64,000 nt of DNA from JANOYJ01 sp963792485 (GCA_963792485.1 CAWBWL010000001.1:186001-250000); one strand, 5' to 3'. Shown: positions 52,792 through 62,814, numbered from the stretch's first letter. The notes: generated by a model not told the origin, from the sequence alone. Translations and numbers: made by a program.

Positions 52792-52806
52792 TTGGCGATC
52801 CTCTCG

Positions 52807-52833
52807 AAGGCTGGCGGGTAGACCGCCAGCCTT
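52807..52833 (+). promoter_or_regulatory. Intercistronic stem-loop between rhaS and rhaT
   Basis: AAGGCTGGCGG (52807-52817) and CCGCCAGCCTT (52823-52833) form a perfect 11-bp stem with a 5-base loop. It probably stabilises rhaS mRNA and lowers expression of the downstream transporter genes. No T-run follows, so full termination is unlikely. Confidence 0.6.
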
Positions 52834-52878
52834 CACCATTCCCGAAATTGCCGCCATGCCGCCGCCCAAGGTTTTCCT

Positions 52879-54416
52879 ATGAGCTTGCAAATTGATTCAT
52901 CAAGCGACCTCGGCGCAGCGGCCATTTTCTCCTTGCGCGGCATTTCCAAGTCCTTCCCCGGCGTGCGCGCGCTGCACAATGTCGAGCTCGATCTCTATCC
53001 CGGACAGGTGACAGCGCTGGTCGGCGAAAACGGCGCTGGCAAATCGACGCTCGTCAAGATCATGACCGGCATTTACCAGCCGGATGAAGGCGAAATCCGG
53101 ATCAAGGGCGAGCCCGTCCGCTTCGCCACGCCGCACAGCTCAGCCGTCGCGGGCGTCACCGCCATCTATCAGGAAACGGTCCTGTTCGATGATTTGACTG
53201 TCGCCGAGAACATCTATCTTGGCCACGCGCCGCGCAACCGGTTTGGCCTGATCGACCGCCCCGCCATGAACGCACAGGCCCGCGCGCTGCTGTTTGGTAT
53301 TGGCGCAAATATCGACGCCGAGCTGCGGCTGCGCGATCTGGGCATCGCCTCCAAACATCTTGTCGCCATCGCCCGCGCGCTGTCCATTGACGCGCAAGTG
53401 GTCATCATGGACGAGCCGACCGCCGCGCTCTCGCACAAGGAAATCACGGAGCTCTTCGCGCTGGTCGAAAAGCTGAAATCGCAGGGCAAGGCGATCCTGT
53501 TCATCACCCACAAATTCGACGAAATCTTCCGCCTCGCCGACCGCTACACGGTTTTCCGCGACGGCGAGATGGTCGGCGCGGGACTGATCAATGAGGTAAA
53601 CCATGACAAGCTCGTCAAGATGATGGTTGGCCGCGATATCGGGCTGGTCTTTCCGAAAGGCGACGCCAAGATCGGCGACATTGTGTTGCAGGTCCGAGAC
53701 TTCTGCCATCCGACCGAATTCGATTCGGTCAGCTTTGACCTGCGCGCCGGCGAAATCCTTGGCTTCTACGGCCTTGTCGGCGCCGGACGCAGCGAGTTCA
53801 TGCAGGCGCTGTTCGGCATGACCAAACCTTCCAGGGGCGCGTTGGAACTTGACGGAAAATCGCTCACCCTCGCCAGCGCCGCCGAAGCCGTCGAGCACGG
53901 CATTGTCTATGTGCCGGAAGAGCGCGGCCGCCAGGGCACGGTGATCGGCCTTCCGATCGTGCAAAACATCACGCTGCCATCGCTGCACAAAACCTCGCGC
54001 TCCGGCTTTCTCAAGCTCGCCAATGAATTTGCGCTGGCGCGCGACTACACGCAGCGGCTCGACCTGCGCGCGGCCTCGCTCAGCCAGGATGTCGGCACGC
54101 TGTCCGGCGGCAATCAGCAGAAGGTCGTCATCGCCAAATGGCTGGCGACCAAGACCAAAAGTCATCATTCTGGACGAGCCGACCAAAGGCATCGACATCG
54201 GCTCCAAATCCGCCGTCCATGCCTTCATGAGCGAACTTGCCGCGCAGGGCCTCGCCGTCATCATGGTCTCGTCCGAACTGCCGGAAATTCTCGGCATGTC
54301 GGACCGCATCATCGTCATGCGCGAGGGCCGGATGATCGGAACATACGCGCGCAAGGATGTGGACGCTGAAATCGCTTGTGCGCGCTGCCGCCGGCATCAC
54401 GGAGCAGGCGGCATGA
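52879..54416 (+). CDS. rhaT: Rhamnose ABC importer ATPase (two-domain), broken by two +1 shifts
   Basis: RbsA-type protein with two fused nucleotide-binding domains. Domain 1: Walker A GENGAGKST, Walker B VVIMDEPTAALS, His in LFITHKFDE. Domain 2: GLVGAGRSEF and TLSGGNQQKVVIAKWL, then ILDEPTKGIDIGSK after the first shift. Extra bases lie at 54157-54160 (AAAA) and 54369-54371 (AAA). Without them the gene is 511 residues and ends SLVRAAAGITEQAA, with its TGA overlapping the rhaP start by four bases. An intact frame is expected because the flanking pathway is complete. Confidence 0.9.
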
Positions 54417-55397
54417 ATGTATTTCTGCGCTCCCGCGAAGCGCAGCTTGTCGCCGCTTTGCTCGTGCTGATTGGCGCGATAGCCTTTCGCTTTCCCGGCT
54501 TCGTCTCGCCGCGAAACATCGCAAGCGTCTTCAACGACACGTCGATCCTGATCATCCTCGCCTTCGGCCAGATGGCGGTGATCCTGACCAAATGCATTGA
54601 CCTGTCCATCGCCGCCAACCTCGCGCTGTGCGGCATGCTGGTGGCCCTCATCAATGTCGCAGCGCCCGGCCTGTCGCCCTGGCTCATCATGCCGCTCGCC
54701 ATCCTGTTTGGCGCGGCGCTTCGGGGCCATCAACGGCCTCCTTGTCTGGAAACTCGACATTCCCTCCATCGTCGTCACGCTCGGCACCATGACGATCTTT
54801 CGCGGCGTCATCTTCCTGCTCACTGACGGCGCATGGATCAATGCGCATGAAATGAGCGATGCATTCAAGGCGGTGCCGCGCGAAGTCATTCTGGGCCTGC
54901 CGGTCCTGTCGTGGGTTGCGATCCTCATCATCGGGCTGTTCTATGTTCTGATGACCCGCACCGCGCTTGGCCGTTCGCTTTTATGCCGTAGGCGGCAATC
55001 CGACCGCCGCCGTCTATGTCGGCATTGATGTCGGGCCGCACCCGCTTCCTCGCCTTCATGCTCTCCGGCGCGCTTGCGGGCCTGTCCGGCTATCTCTGGA
55101 TTTCGCGCTATGCCGTCGCCTATGTCGACATCGCCAGCGGTTTTGAGCTTGATGTGGTCGCGGCCTGTGTCATCGGCGGCATTTCGATTTCGGGCGGCAT
55201 CGGCTCGGTCGGCGGCGCGGTGCTCGGCGCGCTGTTTCTCGGTGTGATGAAAAACGCGCTGCCGGTCATCGGCGTCTCGCCGTTCTGGCAGATGGCGATC
55301 TCCGGCGCGGTCATCATCATCGCTGTCGCCTTCAACGCCCGCGCCGAGCGCAAGAAGGGCCGCATCATCCTCAAATCAGCGGAGGCGCGCATCATGA
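54413..55397 (+). CDS. rhaP: Rhamnose ABC importer permease, broken by about four +1 shifts
   Basis: Start MNVFLRSREAQ. Membrane protein with about eight to ten helices of the RbsC family, including LPS-type loops such as KLDIPSIVVTLGTM and VVAACVIGGISISGG. Extra bases at 54720-54721 (TT), 54979-54982 (TTTT) and 55033-55035 (GGG) explain the breaks. A fourth between about 55340 and 55390 is inferred: only then does the frame reach the TGA inside the rhaQ start (ATGA), and 985 minus 4 bases gives exactly 327 codons. Confidence 0.82.
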
Positions 55398-56389
55398 GCG
55401 AAACCGCCGCACCGCGAATCATTCCGGACCGGCTCGACCAGCCGCGCCTCGGAAATGGTCTGGAGTTGGGAATCCCTGCTCCTCGTCGTGCTCGCGATTG
55501 TATTCACGATCAACTCCTTCGCCTCGCCCTATTTCCTCGATCCCTGGAACCTGTCCGACGCCACGTTCAACTTCACGGAAAAGGCGCTGATTGCGCTCGC
55601 CATGGCGCTGCTCGATCATTTCCGGCGAGATTGACTTGTCAGTCGCGGCCATCGTCGCTTTCGCCTCCACCATGATGGGCTATGTCGCGAGCCTCGGCGG
55701 CGGCACGGGCGCTATGGTCGCCACAGGGCTTGCAACGGGACTTACCTGCGGCGCCTTGAACGGCACTCTGGTGACACGTTTCGCTTTGCCCTCCATTGTT
55801 GTCACAATCGGCACTATGAGCCTGTTCCGCGGCATCGCTTTCATCATGCTTGGTGATCAAGTCTACAAGGGCTATCCGGCAAGTTTCGCCTGGTTTGGGC
55901 AGGGCTATGTCTGGTGGGTGTTCTCGTTTGAACTTATTTTCTTCCTCTTCGCGAGCATTGTATTCGGCATCTTGCTGCACATGACAAGTTTCGGCCGCAC
56001 CGTTTACGCCATCGGCAACAACCAGGTTGCAGCCCAGTTTTCCGGCGTGCGCGTCAACAGGGTGAAGTTTATCCTGTTTCTTCTGACTGGCCTCATGTCC
56101 GGCATCGCCTCGATCCTGTTGACGGCACGGCTCGGCTCCACCCGCCCTTCGATCGCCACCGGCTGGGAGCTTGAGGCCATCACCATGGTGGTCCTTGGCG
56201 GGGTCAGCATATTGGGCGGTTCGGGCACCATTCCCGGCGTCGTCATCGCCGGCTTCATCATGTGCTTTGTCACCTTCGGTTTTGGCCTGTCTGAATGTGC
56301 CCGGCATTGTCATGTCGATCTTTGTCGGCCTGCTGCTCATCCTCGTCATCGCCGCGCCCATCCTGTACCGCCGCTTCAGGACAAGGTGA
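55394..56389 (+). CDS. rhaQ: Rhamnose ABC importer second permease, broken by three +1 shifts
   Basis: Start MSETAAPRIIPD in a four-base overlap with rhaP. RbsC-type permease: IISGEIDLSVAAIVAFAS, RFALPSIVVTIGTMSLFRG and GGVSILGGSGT are family hallmarks. Extra bases lie at 55447-55448 (CC), about 55611-55615 and about 56288-56292. Removing them gives 330 residues ending RRFRTR. The middle 220 codons are intact. It pairs with RhaP to form the membrane channel. Confidence 0.85.
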
Positions 56390-56394
56390 ACGCC

Positions 56395-56709
56395 ATGGAA
56401 AAATACGCGTTCAAAATGTTCCTCAACCCCGGCATGCAAGCCGAGTACAAGAAGCGGCATGACGAAATTTGGCCCGAGCTTGTCACGCTGCTGAAGGACG
56501 CAGGCGTGTCGGATTACTCGATCCATCTCGATGAAGAGACCAACACATTGTTCGGCGTCCTGTGGCGGCGCGCGGATCACACAATGGATGCGCTGCCATC
56601 CCATCCGGTGATGCAGCGCTGGTGGGCCCATATGGCGGACATCATGCGGACAAATGAGAAAAACGAACCGGTCGCCATCCCGCTCACATCAGTCTTTCAT
56701 ATGGAATGA
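56395..56709 (+). CDS. rhaU: L-rhamnose mutarotase
   Basis: 104 residues, the standard RhaM/RhaU length. It interconverts alpha- and beta-L-rhamnose so that the isomerase receives its preferred anomer. Typical features: KRHDEIWPEL near residue 22 with the catalytic His, YSIHLDE, and MQRWWAHMADIM near the end. ATG at 56395 is 6 bases after the rhaQ stop. The stop overlaps the rhaK start by four bases (ATGA). Confidence 0.92.
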   Translation: MEKYAFKMFLNPGMQAEYKKRHDEIWPELVTLLKDAGVSDYSIHLDEETNTLFGVLWRRADHTMDALPSHPVMQRWWAHMADIMRTNEKNEPVAIPLTSVFHME

Positions 56710-58091
56710 GCATGGGAAAGCCCGCACGAATTGCCGTCATTGATATCGGCAAGACCAATGCGAAAGTGGTCATTGTGGATGCCGCCACGCTTTCGGAACT
56801 CGCCCTGCGCAAAATCCCCAATGTGGTTCAAACGGACGGGCCCTATCCGCATTTTGATATCGAGGCACACTGGACATTCATCCTCGCCTCTCTGACAGAA
56901 CTGAACCGCGAGTTTCCGTTTGATGCCATCTCCATCACCACGCATGGCGCCAGCGCCGCGCTTGTCCATCAGGATGGATCACTCGCTTTGCCCGTGCTCG
57001 ACTATGAGTTTAGCGGCCCTGACACACTGACCGCAGAGTACAATGCCGTCAGGCCGCCATTTTCCGAAACGTTCTCGCCGCGCCTTCCCATAGGTCTGAA
57101 CGTTGGAGCGCAGCTCTTCTGGCAACAGAGGCGCTTCCCGCAGGAATTCGCAACCGCGCGCTACATCCTGCCCGTTCCGCAATATTGGGCCTTGCGCCTG
57201 ACCGGGGTTGCAGCCGGGGAGGTCACTTCGCTGGGCTGCCACACTGACCTGTGGGCACCGGCCAAGGCCGGCTACTCAACCATGGTTGACACACTCGGCT
57301 GGCGTTCCAAATTTCCGCCAATACGCTCCGCGTTCGATGCGCTGGGAGATGTACTGCCTGAAATTTCCAGAGAAATCGGCCTGCAAAAACCCGTTCCGGT
57401 CTTTTGCGGCATTCACGATTCCAACGCTTCGCTCGTGCCGCATCTCATGTCCCGCGCCGCGCCTTTCTCTGTGGTGTCCACCGGCACCTGGGTGGTGCTG
57501 TTCAGCGTGGGCGGTGATCTTGACCATCTCGATCCTGCCCGCGATTCACTTGCCAACACCAATGCCTTCGGCGGGCCCGTGGCGTCTGCGCGTTTCATGG
57601 GCGGAAGGGAATTCGAACTTGTGACGGAGGGCTTTCCTGCGCAGGATGACAGCGCGCTGAATGCAGTCCTGAGTGAAAAGCTGCTTTTGCTGCCTTCCAT
57701 CGTGCAGACGAGCGGCCCCTTCCCACACCGCGTTTGCGAATGGCGCCCTTTTGAGCCGAAAGACGCCCGCCGCGCCGCCTGCGCCTCGCTCTATCTTGCC
57801 ATGATGACCGCGACATCGCTCGAACTGACCGGCGCAAGAGGCGAGATCATCATCGAAGGGCCGTTCAGCCGGAACCGGACTTATTTGGAAATGCTGCACG
57901 CAGTCACAGGCCGCCGGGTCCTCGCCATGACCGGTTCAAGCACCGGCACCAGCGTTGGCGCTGCGCTCCTTGCCCTTGGCAGAAATCATATGCTCCCGAA
58001 GACCGATGAATCACCCGTTGAAGTCGACCAAGAACGCGGGGAAGGGATGCTGGCTTGGCGTGATGCCTGGTCCGCAGCGGTGAAGGGCTGA
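56706..58091 (+). CDS. rhaK: Rhamnulose kinase (FGGY family)
   Basis: 461 residues. N-terminal AVIDIGKTNAKVVIVD replaces the usual D-x-GT of FGGY kinases, as known for rhizobial RhaK. Other features: ISITTHGASAALV, GIHDSNASLVPHL, VVSTGTWVVLFSVG and a C-terminal MTGSSTGTSVGAALLAL. In R. leguminosarum RhaK is also needed for rhamnose uptake by the ABC importer. Last gene of the operon; the 194 bases after it contain palindromic elements. Confidence 0.9.
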   Translation: MSMGKPARIAVIDIGKTNAKVVIVDAATLSELALRKIPNVVQTDGPYPHFDIEAHWTFILASLTELNREFPFDAISITTHGASAALVHQDGSLALPVLDYEFSGPDTLTAEYNAVRPPFSETFSPRLPIGLNVGAQLFWQQRRFPQEFATARYILPVPQYWALRLTGVAAGEVTSLGCHTDLWAPAKAGYSTMVDTLGWRSKFPPIRSAFDALGDVLPEISREIGLQKPVPVFCGIHDSNASLVPHLMSRAAPFSVVSTGTWVVLFSVGGDLDHLDPARDSLANTNAFGGPVASARFMGGREFELVTEGFPAQDDSALNAVLSEKLLLLPSIVQTSGPFPHRVCEWRPFEPKDARRAACASLYLAMMTATSLELTGARGEIIIEGPFSRNRTYLEMLHAVTGRRVLAMTGSSTGTSVGAALLALGRNHMLPKTDESPVEVDQERGEGMLAWRDAWSAAVKG

Positions 58092-58161
58092 TGCCGACCC
58101 CAATCTGGCTCATCTGCGCAAGCACTTCTTGTTGATTTGCAACACCAGGATCACTGCGTTA

Positions 58162-58190
58162 GAGCGATTCCAGCAAGACTTGAAACGCTC
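58162..58190. repeat. Short imperfect palindrome in the rhaK-envC gap
   Basis: GAGCG (58162-58166) and CGCTC (58186-58190) flank ATTCCA and TTGAAA, giving an imperfect inverted repeat of about 29 bases. It resembles the short mosaic palindromes scattered between genes in rhizobial genomes. I cannot show other copies within this window, so repeat status is a guess. Confidence 0.3.
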
Positions 58191-58233
58191 CAGCGATCTG
58201 CGCCATGATAGGCTCAAACTCTTTGGTTAACAG

Positions 58234-58280
58234 CCTGTTAAGGTCCTGAACGTACCAAGCTGTATCCGGCACTTAACAGG
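58234..58280 (+). promoter_or_regulatory. Inverted repeat reaching the envC ribosome-binding site
   Basis: CCTGTTAAG (58234-58242) and CTTAACAGG (58272-58280) are perfect 9-base inverted repeats 29 bases apart. The right arm overlaps the AGGTGG that precedes the ATG at 58286. It could be a protein-binding site or a structure that limits translation. Confidence 0.4.
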
Positions 58281-58285
58281 TGGAA

Positions 58286-59614
58286 ATGTCGTTTTCTTGG
58301 CCAAATCGACCGGCGTATGCTGTGCTGTTCGTGCTCGCTGCGGCTGGCGGCAGCGGCTATGCCATCGCCGAGCCGGTGCCGCCGTCAACGGTGGAGCGCA
58401 GGCAAGCAACCGTATCCGAGCTTGACGAACTTCTGGCCGCCGCATCCGTCTCGGATCAGCGGGCAAAAGAGCTGACCGCAGAGATTGCCGCGCTCAAGAA
58501 AGACGAAACAACGGTAACTGCCGCGCTCATCCAGTCCGCAAAGACTGAACGCAAGCTTTCGCAGGAAATTGAACCGATCGAAGAGCGCTTGGACGACTAT
58601 CGCGAGCAGGAAGAAGCAATTCGCATTTCGCTCGCATCCCGGCGCGAAGTGCTTGCCGAAGTGCTTGCAGCGCTGCAGCGCATGGGGCTCAATCCGCCGC
58701 CAGCAATCCTGGTCAAACCGCAGGATGCGCTGTCCTCGGTGCGCAGCGCCATTCTTTTGGGCGCCGTTGTGCCGGAGCTGCGCTCGGAAACCGAAATTCT
58801 GCTCGCCGATATCGAATCGCTGAACAGGGTGACGATCTCCATCAAGGCCGAGCGCGAACGTCTTCTGGTGGCGCTGAAGTTTCAGGCCGAGGAAAAGTTG
58901 CGTCTCGACCAGCTCGTCGAGCAAAAAAAGGCTCTGCGCGGCCAGTCAGAGGCCGAGCTGAAGGCCGAGTCCGAACGCATTCGCGAACTTGCGAAGAAGG
59001 CCAAATCCCTGAAAGAGCTAATCGCAGGGATTGAAAAGGAAATGGCGGAGACCGCCAAACGCGAAGAAGAGGCAGCAAAGAAGGCGCAGCAGGTCGCTGC
59101 CGCCGGCGCGCCCAAGGTTAACCCGGCCCTGCCGCCAAAAGCCAGCCGGATTGCGCCGTCCACCTCCTTTGCCGCCTTGAAAGGCAATCTCTCCCTGCCG
59201 GCCGCAGGGTCTATCCGCGCCAGGTTCGGCATGGATGACGGGCTGGGCGGCATTTCGCAGGGCTATACTTTGGTTGCCAAGCCCGGTGGCAGGGTCACGA
59301 CTCCCGCTGATGCAACTGTCCTTTATGCCGACACTTTTCGTTCTTACGGGAACCTCTTGATACTTGACGCGGGTGAAGGCTATCATCTTGTCATGTCCGG
59401 CATGACCCGGATCGACGTGGTGCAGAACCAGATTGTCTTGGCGGGTGAGCCGGTTGGCGTAATGGGAGAGCGCTCTCAGTCTGAGAATGCCGGGACCGGT
59501 ATGGCGCAGGGCGCACCTTCGCTCTATATTGAGTTCAGAAAAGATGGAAAACCGGTTGATTCTGGCCCTTGGTGGGTTGGCGGGCCGATGGGAAGGACGA
59601 ACAATGATACGTAG
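58286..59614 (+). CDS. EnvC-like murein hydrolase activator (degenerate M23 domain)
   Basis: 442 residues from the ATG at 58286 (AGGTGG upstream); a GTG six bases earlier is possible. Signal peptide, then a long coiled coil (roughly residues 35-290, rich in Glu, Lys, Ala), then a LytM/peptidase M23 domain (SIRARFGMDD, GGRVTTPADATVLY, GNLLILDAGEGYHLV, LYIEFRKDGKPVD). The zinc ligands of active M23 enzymes (HxxxD and HxH) are not conserved: the last motif reads LYIEFR. As in EnvC it would activate an amidase during cell division instead of cutting peptidoglycan. It overlaps ctpA by 11 bases. Confidence 0.85.
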   Translation: MSFSWPNRPAYAVLFVLAAAGGSGYAIAEPVPPSTVERRQATVSELDELLAAASVSDQRAKELTAEIAALKKDETTVTAALIQSAKTERKLSQEIEPIEERLDDYREQEEAIRISLASRREVLAEVLAALQRMGLNPPPAILVKPQDALSSVRSAILLGAVVPELRSETEILLADIESLNRVTISIKAERERLLVALKFQAEEKLRLDQLVEQKKALRGQSEAELKAESERIRELAKKAKSLKELIAGIEKEMAETAKREEEAAKKAQQVAAAGAPKVNPALPPKASRIAPSTSFAALKGNLSLPAAGSIRARFGMDDGLGGISQGYTLVAKPGGRVTTPADATVLYADTFRSYGNLLILDAGEGYHLVMSGMTRIDVVQNQIVLAGEPVGVMGERSQSENAGTGMAQGAPSLYIEFRKDGKPVDSGPWWVGGPMGRTNNDT

Positions 59615-60932
59615 GTTTTCGCTCCTGCTGACGGGCGCCGCAATGGGCGCTGCCGCCATGAGCCTGGTTTACGGAGCGCCAGGCAGCCCGGCCAATGCGG
59701 CGGGGTCGGACACTTACCGCCAGTTGGCGATTTTCGGAGACATTTTCGAGCGCGTCCGCAATCAGTATGTGACCCCGCCAGATGACAAATCCCTGGTCTC
59801 GAACGCCATTAACGGCATGCTGACCTCCCTCGACCCGCACTCATCCTATCTCGATTCAGAAGCCGCGCAGGATATGCGGGTGCAGACCAAAGGCGAGTTT
59901 GGCGGCCTCGGCATTGAAGTCACCATGGAAAACGAACTCGTCAAGGTCATCGCGCCCATCGACGACACGCCCGCGGCGAAGGCCGGCGTGCGCGGCGGCG
60001 ATTTCATCGCCCAGATCAATGGCGAGGAAGTGCGCGGCCTGACGCTTGAGCAGGCAGTCGACAAGATGCGCGGCGCGGTGAACACGCCCATTGATCTCAC
60101 ACTCATGCGCGAAGGCTCGCCAAAGCCGATCAAAGTCACCATCGTTCGCGATGTGATCAAGGTGAAAGCGGTCAAGTTCCGGGTCGAGAATGACGTCGGC
60201 TATCTGCGCATCATTTCGTTTACGGAGAAGACCTTCGACGATCTTGACGCCGCTATCGCTTCCATCAAGAAGCAGATTCCCGCTGACAAGCTCAAGGGCT
60301 TTGTGCTTGACCTGCGTCTGAACCCGGGCGGACTTCTCGATCAGGCGGTCAGCGTATCCGACACATTCATGGAGCGGGGCGAGGTTGTCTCCACCCGTGG
60401 CCGCGATCCGCAGAATGTCAGCCGCTTTGAGGCGCGCTCCGGCGATTCCATCGACGGCAAGCCGTTGATTGTGCTTGTGAATGGTGGATCGGCCAGCGCA
60501 TCTGAAATTGTCGCCGGTGCCTTGCAGGACCATCGCCGCGCCACAATTCTGGGTACGCGTTCATTCGGCAAAGGCTCGGTGCAGACGATCATCCCGCTTG
60601 GCGAAGATATCGGCTCTCTGCGCTTGACCACCGCGCTTTATTACACGCCAGCTGGCAAATCGATTCAGGGCAAGGGCATTTTGCCCGACATCGTCGTCGA
60701 GCAGCCGCTGCCGGAAGAGTTCAAGGATCAGGACGTGACGCGCGGCGAATCGGATTTGAAGGGCCACATCAAAGGCAAAGCCGAGACCGACGAGGGCTCA
60801 GGCTCCAATGCCTATGTGCCGCCGGAGCCGAAAGACGATCTGCAGATTGCTGCGGCGCTGAAACTTTTGCGCGGCGAGTCCAAGGACCCAGCCTTCCCGG
60901 CGGATCCAAACAAGGCAACGCTGCCAAACTGA
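59604..60932 (+). CDS. ctpA: C-terminal processing peptidase, S41 family
   Basis: 442 residues from the ATG at 59604. A signal peptide or anchor (LLLTGAAMGAAAMSLVYG) is followed by a PDZ domain (residues about 95-175, GGLGIEVTMENELVKVI) and the S41 catalytic core. The catalytic Ser is in NGGSASASEIVAGAL and the Lys in GTRSFGKGSVQT. It is a periplasmic protease that trims C-termini and, in several species, peptidoglycan hydrolases. The overlap with envC suggests a common role in cell-wall turnover, as in other Hyphomicrobiales. Confidence 0.93.
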   Translation: MIRRFSLLLTGAAMGAAAMSLVYGAPGSPANAAGSDTYRQLAIFGDIFERVRNQYVTPPDDKSLVSNAINGMLTSLDPHSSYLDSEAAQDMRVQTKGEFGGLGIEVTMENELVKVIAPIDDTPAAKAGVRGGDFIAQINGEEVRGLTLEQAVDKMRGAVNTPIDLTLMREGSPKPIKVTIVRDVIKVKAVKFRVENDVGYLRIISFTEKTFDDLDAAIASIKKQIPADKLKGFVLDLRLNPGGLLDQAVSVSDTFMERGEVVSTRGRDPQNVSRFEARSGDSIDGKPLIVLVNGGSASASEIVAGALQDHRRATILGTRSFGKGSVQTIIPLGEDIGSLRLTTALYYTPAGKSIQGKGILPDIVVEQPLPEEFKDQDVTRGESDLKGHIKGKAETDEGSGSNAYVPPEPKDDLQIAAALKLLRGESKDPAFPADPNKATLPN

Positions 60933-60966
60933 GACTATTATTGCCACCCGATGCGGGGACACCGTC

Positions 60967-62139
60967 TTGAGCAATGACCTTGAGCGCCCGCTGGGGCGGA
61001 ATCTGAATCCACGCAAGAGCGGGGCCAAAGGCTCCGGCAGGATCGTCATGTATGGCGTCTTGCTGGGGTCGGTCCTGGCAGGCTCGACAGTGTTCGCCCT
61101 GCAAGGCAAATCCTTCCGCAACCCGCAGCCGGAGGCCGAAAAGCCCGTCGTCGTGGCCACAGCAACGCCATCCGCCGAAGAAGTCATCGTCGAAAAGGCG
61201 GTGCCCGGCCCCGGCGATGAAGTCGCAGCAAAGCTGCCCGAAACCAAAGGCTCCGGAGCGAAGATCATCAAGGTCAGGCCGGACGACAGCGACGTCACCG
61301 GCGGCATAAAGGTGCGCGATCCGTCCAGCATGACGCAAGACCAGCGGATGGCGCATGTTCCCGAAGCCGCGCTGATCGAGAAAACTGCTGACGGTGATCT
61401 CCCCATCCGCGCCGAAGACGGACGCCGTCCGCTGGACGTCTACGCGCGCCCATGGTCTGGCAATCGCGGCGCGCGGGTCGCCATCATTATTGGCGGGCTC
61501 GGCATATCCCAAACCGCCACTCAAAGCGCCATTCGCAATCTGCCCGGCGAGATCACCCTTGCCTTCGCCCCGCAGGGCAACTCTCTCCTGCGCTGGGCGC
61601 AGGCAGCGCGGCGGGACGGTCATGAAATCCTCCTGCAAATGCCAATGGAGCCGTTCGACTATCCGAACATAAACCCCGGCCGCGGCACGCTTTTGGCCGA
61701 TGCCGACCCGCAGAAAAATCTTGAAGAATTGCGCGGCGCCATGAGCCGGATTACAAATTTCACCGGCGTGCTGAACTATATGGGTGCCCGCTTTATCTCC
61801 GAACCCGCTGCCCTGCAGCCGGTCTTGAACGAGATCGCCGGGCGCGGTCTGATGTTCGTCGATGACGGCACCTCTGCGCGCAGCCAGACGGTCAGCCTGA
61901 TGACCGAGGCCAAGGGCGCTTATGCGACCGGCGATATTGTTCTGGATGATGTGCAGGACAAGAACGAAATCCTCAAGAAGCTCGATCAGCTCGAAGCAAG
62001 TGCGCGCGCATCCGGTTCGGCGATTGCGACTGGAACTGCATTTGACGCTACCGTTCAGGCAGTTGCGGAATGGAGCGAGGAAGCCAAGAAGCGCGGCGTC
62101 GAGATTGTCGGCGTCTCCGCCCTTGCCAATGATCCCTGA
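60967..62139 (+). CDS. Divergent polysaccharide deacetylase family protein (DUF610)
   Basis: 390 residues from a TTG at 60967. A transmembrane segment near residue 25-45 is followed by a Pro/Glu/Lys-rich linker and a deacetylase-like barrel from about residue 165 (RVAIIIGGLGISQTATQSAI). MPMEPFDYPN and NYMGARFISEP are typical of the DUF610 group, which commonly follows ctpA in alphaproteobacteria. The canonical metal-binding HxxxH of active NodB deacetylases is not visible. Substrate and activity are unknown; a periplasmic envelope role is likely from the neighbours. Confidence 0.85.
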   Translation: MSNDLERPLGRNLNPRKSGAKGSGRIVMYGVLLGSVLAGSTVFALQGKSFRNPQPEAEKPVVVATATPSAEEVIVEKAVPGPGDEVAAKLPETKGSGAKIIKVRPDDSDVTGGIKVRDPSSMTQDQRMAHVPEAALIEKTADGDLPIRAEDGRRPLDVYARPWSGNRGARVAIIIGGLGISQTATQSAIRNLPGEITLAFAPQGNSLLRWAQAARRDGHEILLQMPMEPFDYPNINPGRGTLLADADPQKNLEELRGAMSRITNFTGVLNYMGARFISEPAALQPVLNEIAGRGLMFVDDGTSARSQTVSLMTEAKGAYATGDIVLDDVQDKNEILKKLDQLEASARASGSAIATGTAFDATVQAVAEWSEEAKKRGVEIVGVSALANDP

Positions 62140-62148
62140 GAAGATAGT

Positions 62149-62679
62149 TTGGCAAAGTCCCACGGCAAATCCGCAGAATTACTGCCTTACCGGCCCTGTG
62201 TCGGCGTCATGGTGTTAAACAGCGCCGGATTGGTCTGGGCCGGTCACCGTATCCGGGTGGCAAACGGCGAGCTTGAGGACGCCGATCATCTCTGGCAGAT
62301 GCCGCAAGGCGGAATTGACGCCGGAGAGGATCCGTTCGCGGCGGCTGTGCGCGAACTTTACGAAGAAACAGGAATGCGCTCGGTATCACTGCTCGCCGGG
62401 GCCCCGAATTGGATCAATTATGATCTGCCGCCTGAGCTCATCGGGATTGCGCTCAAGGGCAAATATCGCGGGCAGACCCAGAAATGGTTTGCGTTCCGCT
62501 TTGAGGGCGAGGAGTCGGAGATTACGATCAATCCGCCGCCGCCAGGGCATGAGGCGGAGTTCGATGCCTGGGAATGGAAAGCCATGGATGATCTGCCCAA
62601 GCTCATCGTTCCGTTCAAGCGCGGGGTTTACGAAGAGGTTATCGCCGCGTTCTCGCATTTGAGCAGGCCGAAGACATGA
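62149..62679 (+). CDS. rppH: RNA 5'-pyrophosphohydrolase (Nudix)
   Basis: 176 residues from a TTG start 9 bases after the preceding stop. The Nudix box is complete: GIDAGEDPFAAAVRELYEETGM, near residue 55-78 (G-5x-E-7x-RE-x2-EE-x-G). PYRPCVGVMVLN at the N-terminus and the KWFAFRFEG and FDAWEWKAMDDLP segments match RppH/IalA. RppH removes pyrophosphate from mRNA 5' ends and starts decay; the rhizobial and Bartonella homologue was described as an invasion-associated protein. Normal length. Confidence 0.94.
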   Translation: MAKSHGKSAELLPYRPCVGVMVLNSAGLVWAGHRIRVANGELEDADHLWQMPQGGIDAGEDPFAAAVRELYEETGMRSVSLLAGAPNWINYDLPPELIGIALKGKYRGQTQKWFAFRFEGEESEITINPPPPGHEAEFDAWEWKAMDDLPKLIVPFKRGVYEEVIAAFSHLSRPKT

Positions 62680-62814
62680 ATATTGTTTGAAAGAAGTTTG
62701 CCGCCGCGCTGAGTCCAGCCCTCGGCACCTTTAAGTGTGTTTGCAACCTTCCCTTTTCCGCAGGTTCGTTTTCCACTACACCGCGCCAACAGAATTTTCT
62801 GAGTGGGGCATTTG

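Noticed and set aside
53140..54354. 404-codon minus-strand frame opposite rhaT
   Set aside because: rhaT has both Walker motifs on the plus strand; the antisense frame is a shadow.
60769..62163. 464-codon minus-strand frame opposite the DUF610 gene
   Set aside because: The plus-strand protein has recognisable domain order and fits the conserved ctpA-DUF610-rppH block; the antisense frame does not.
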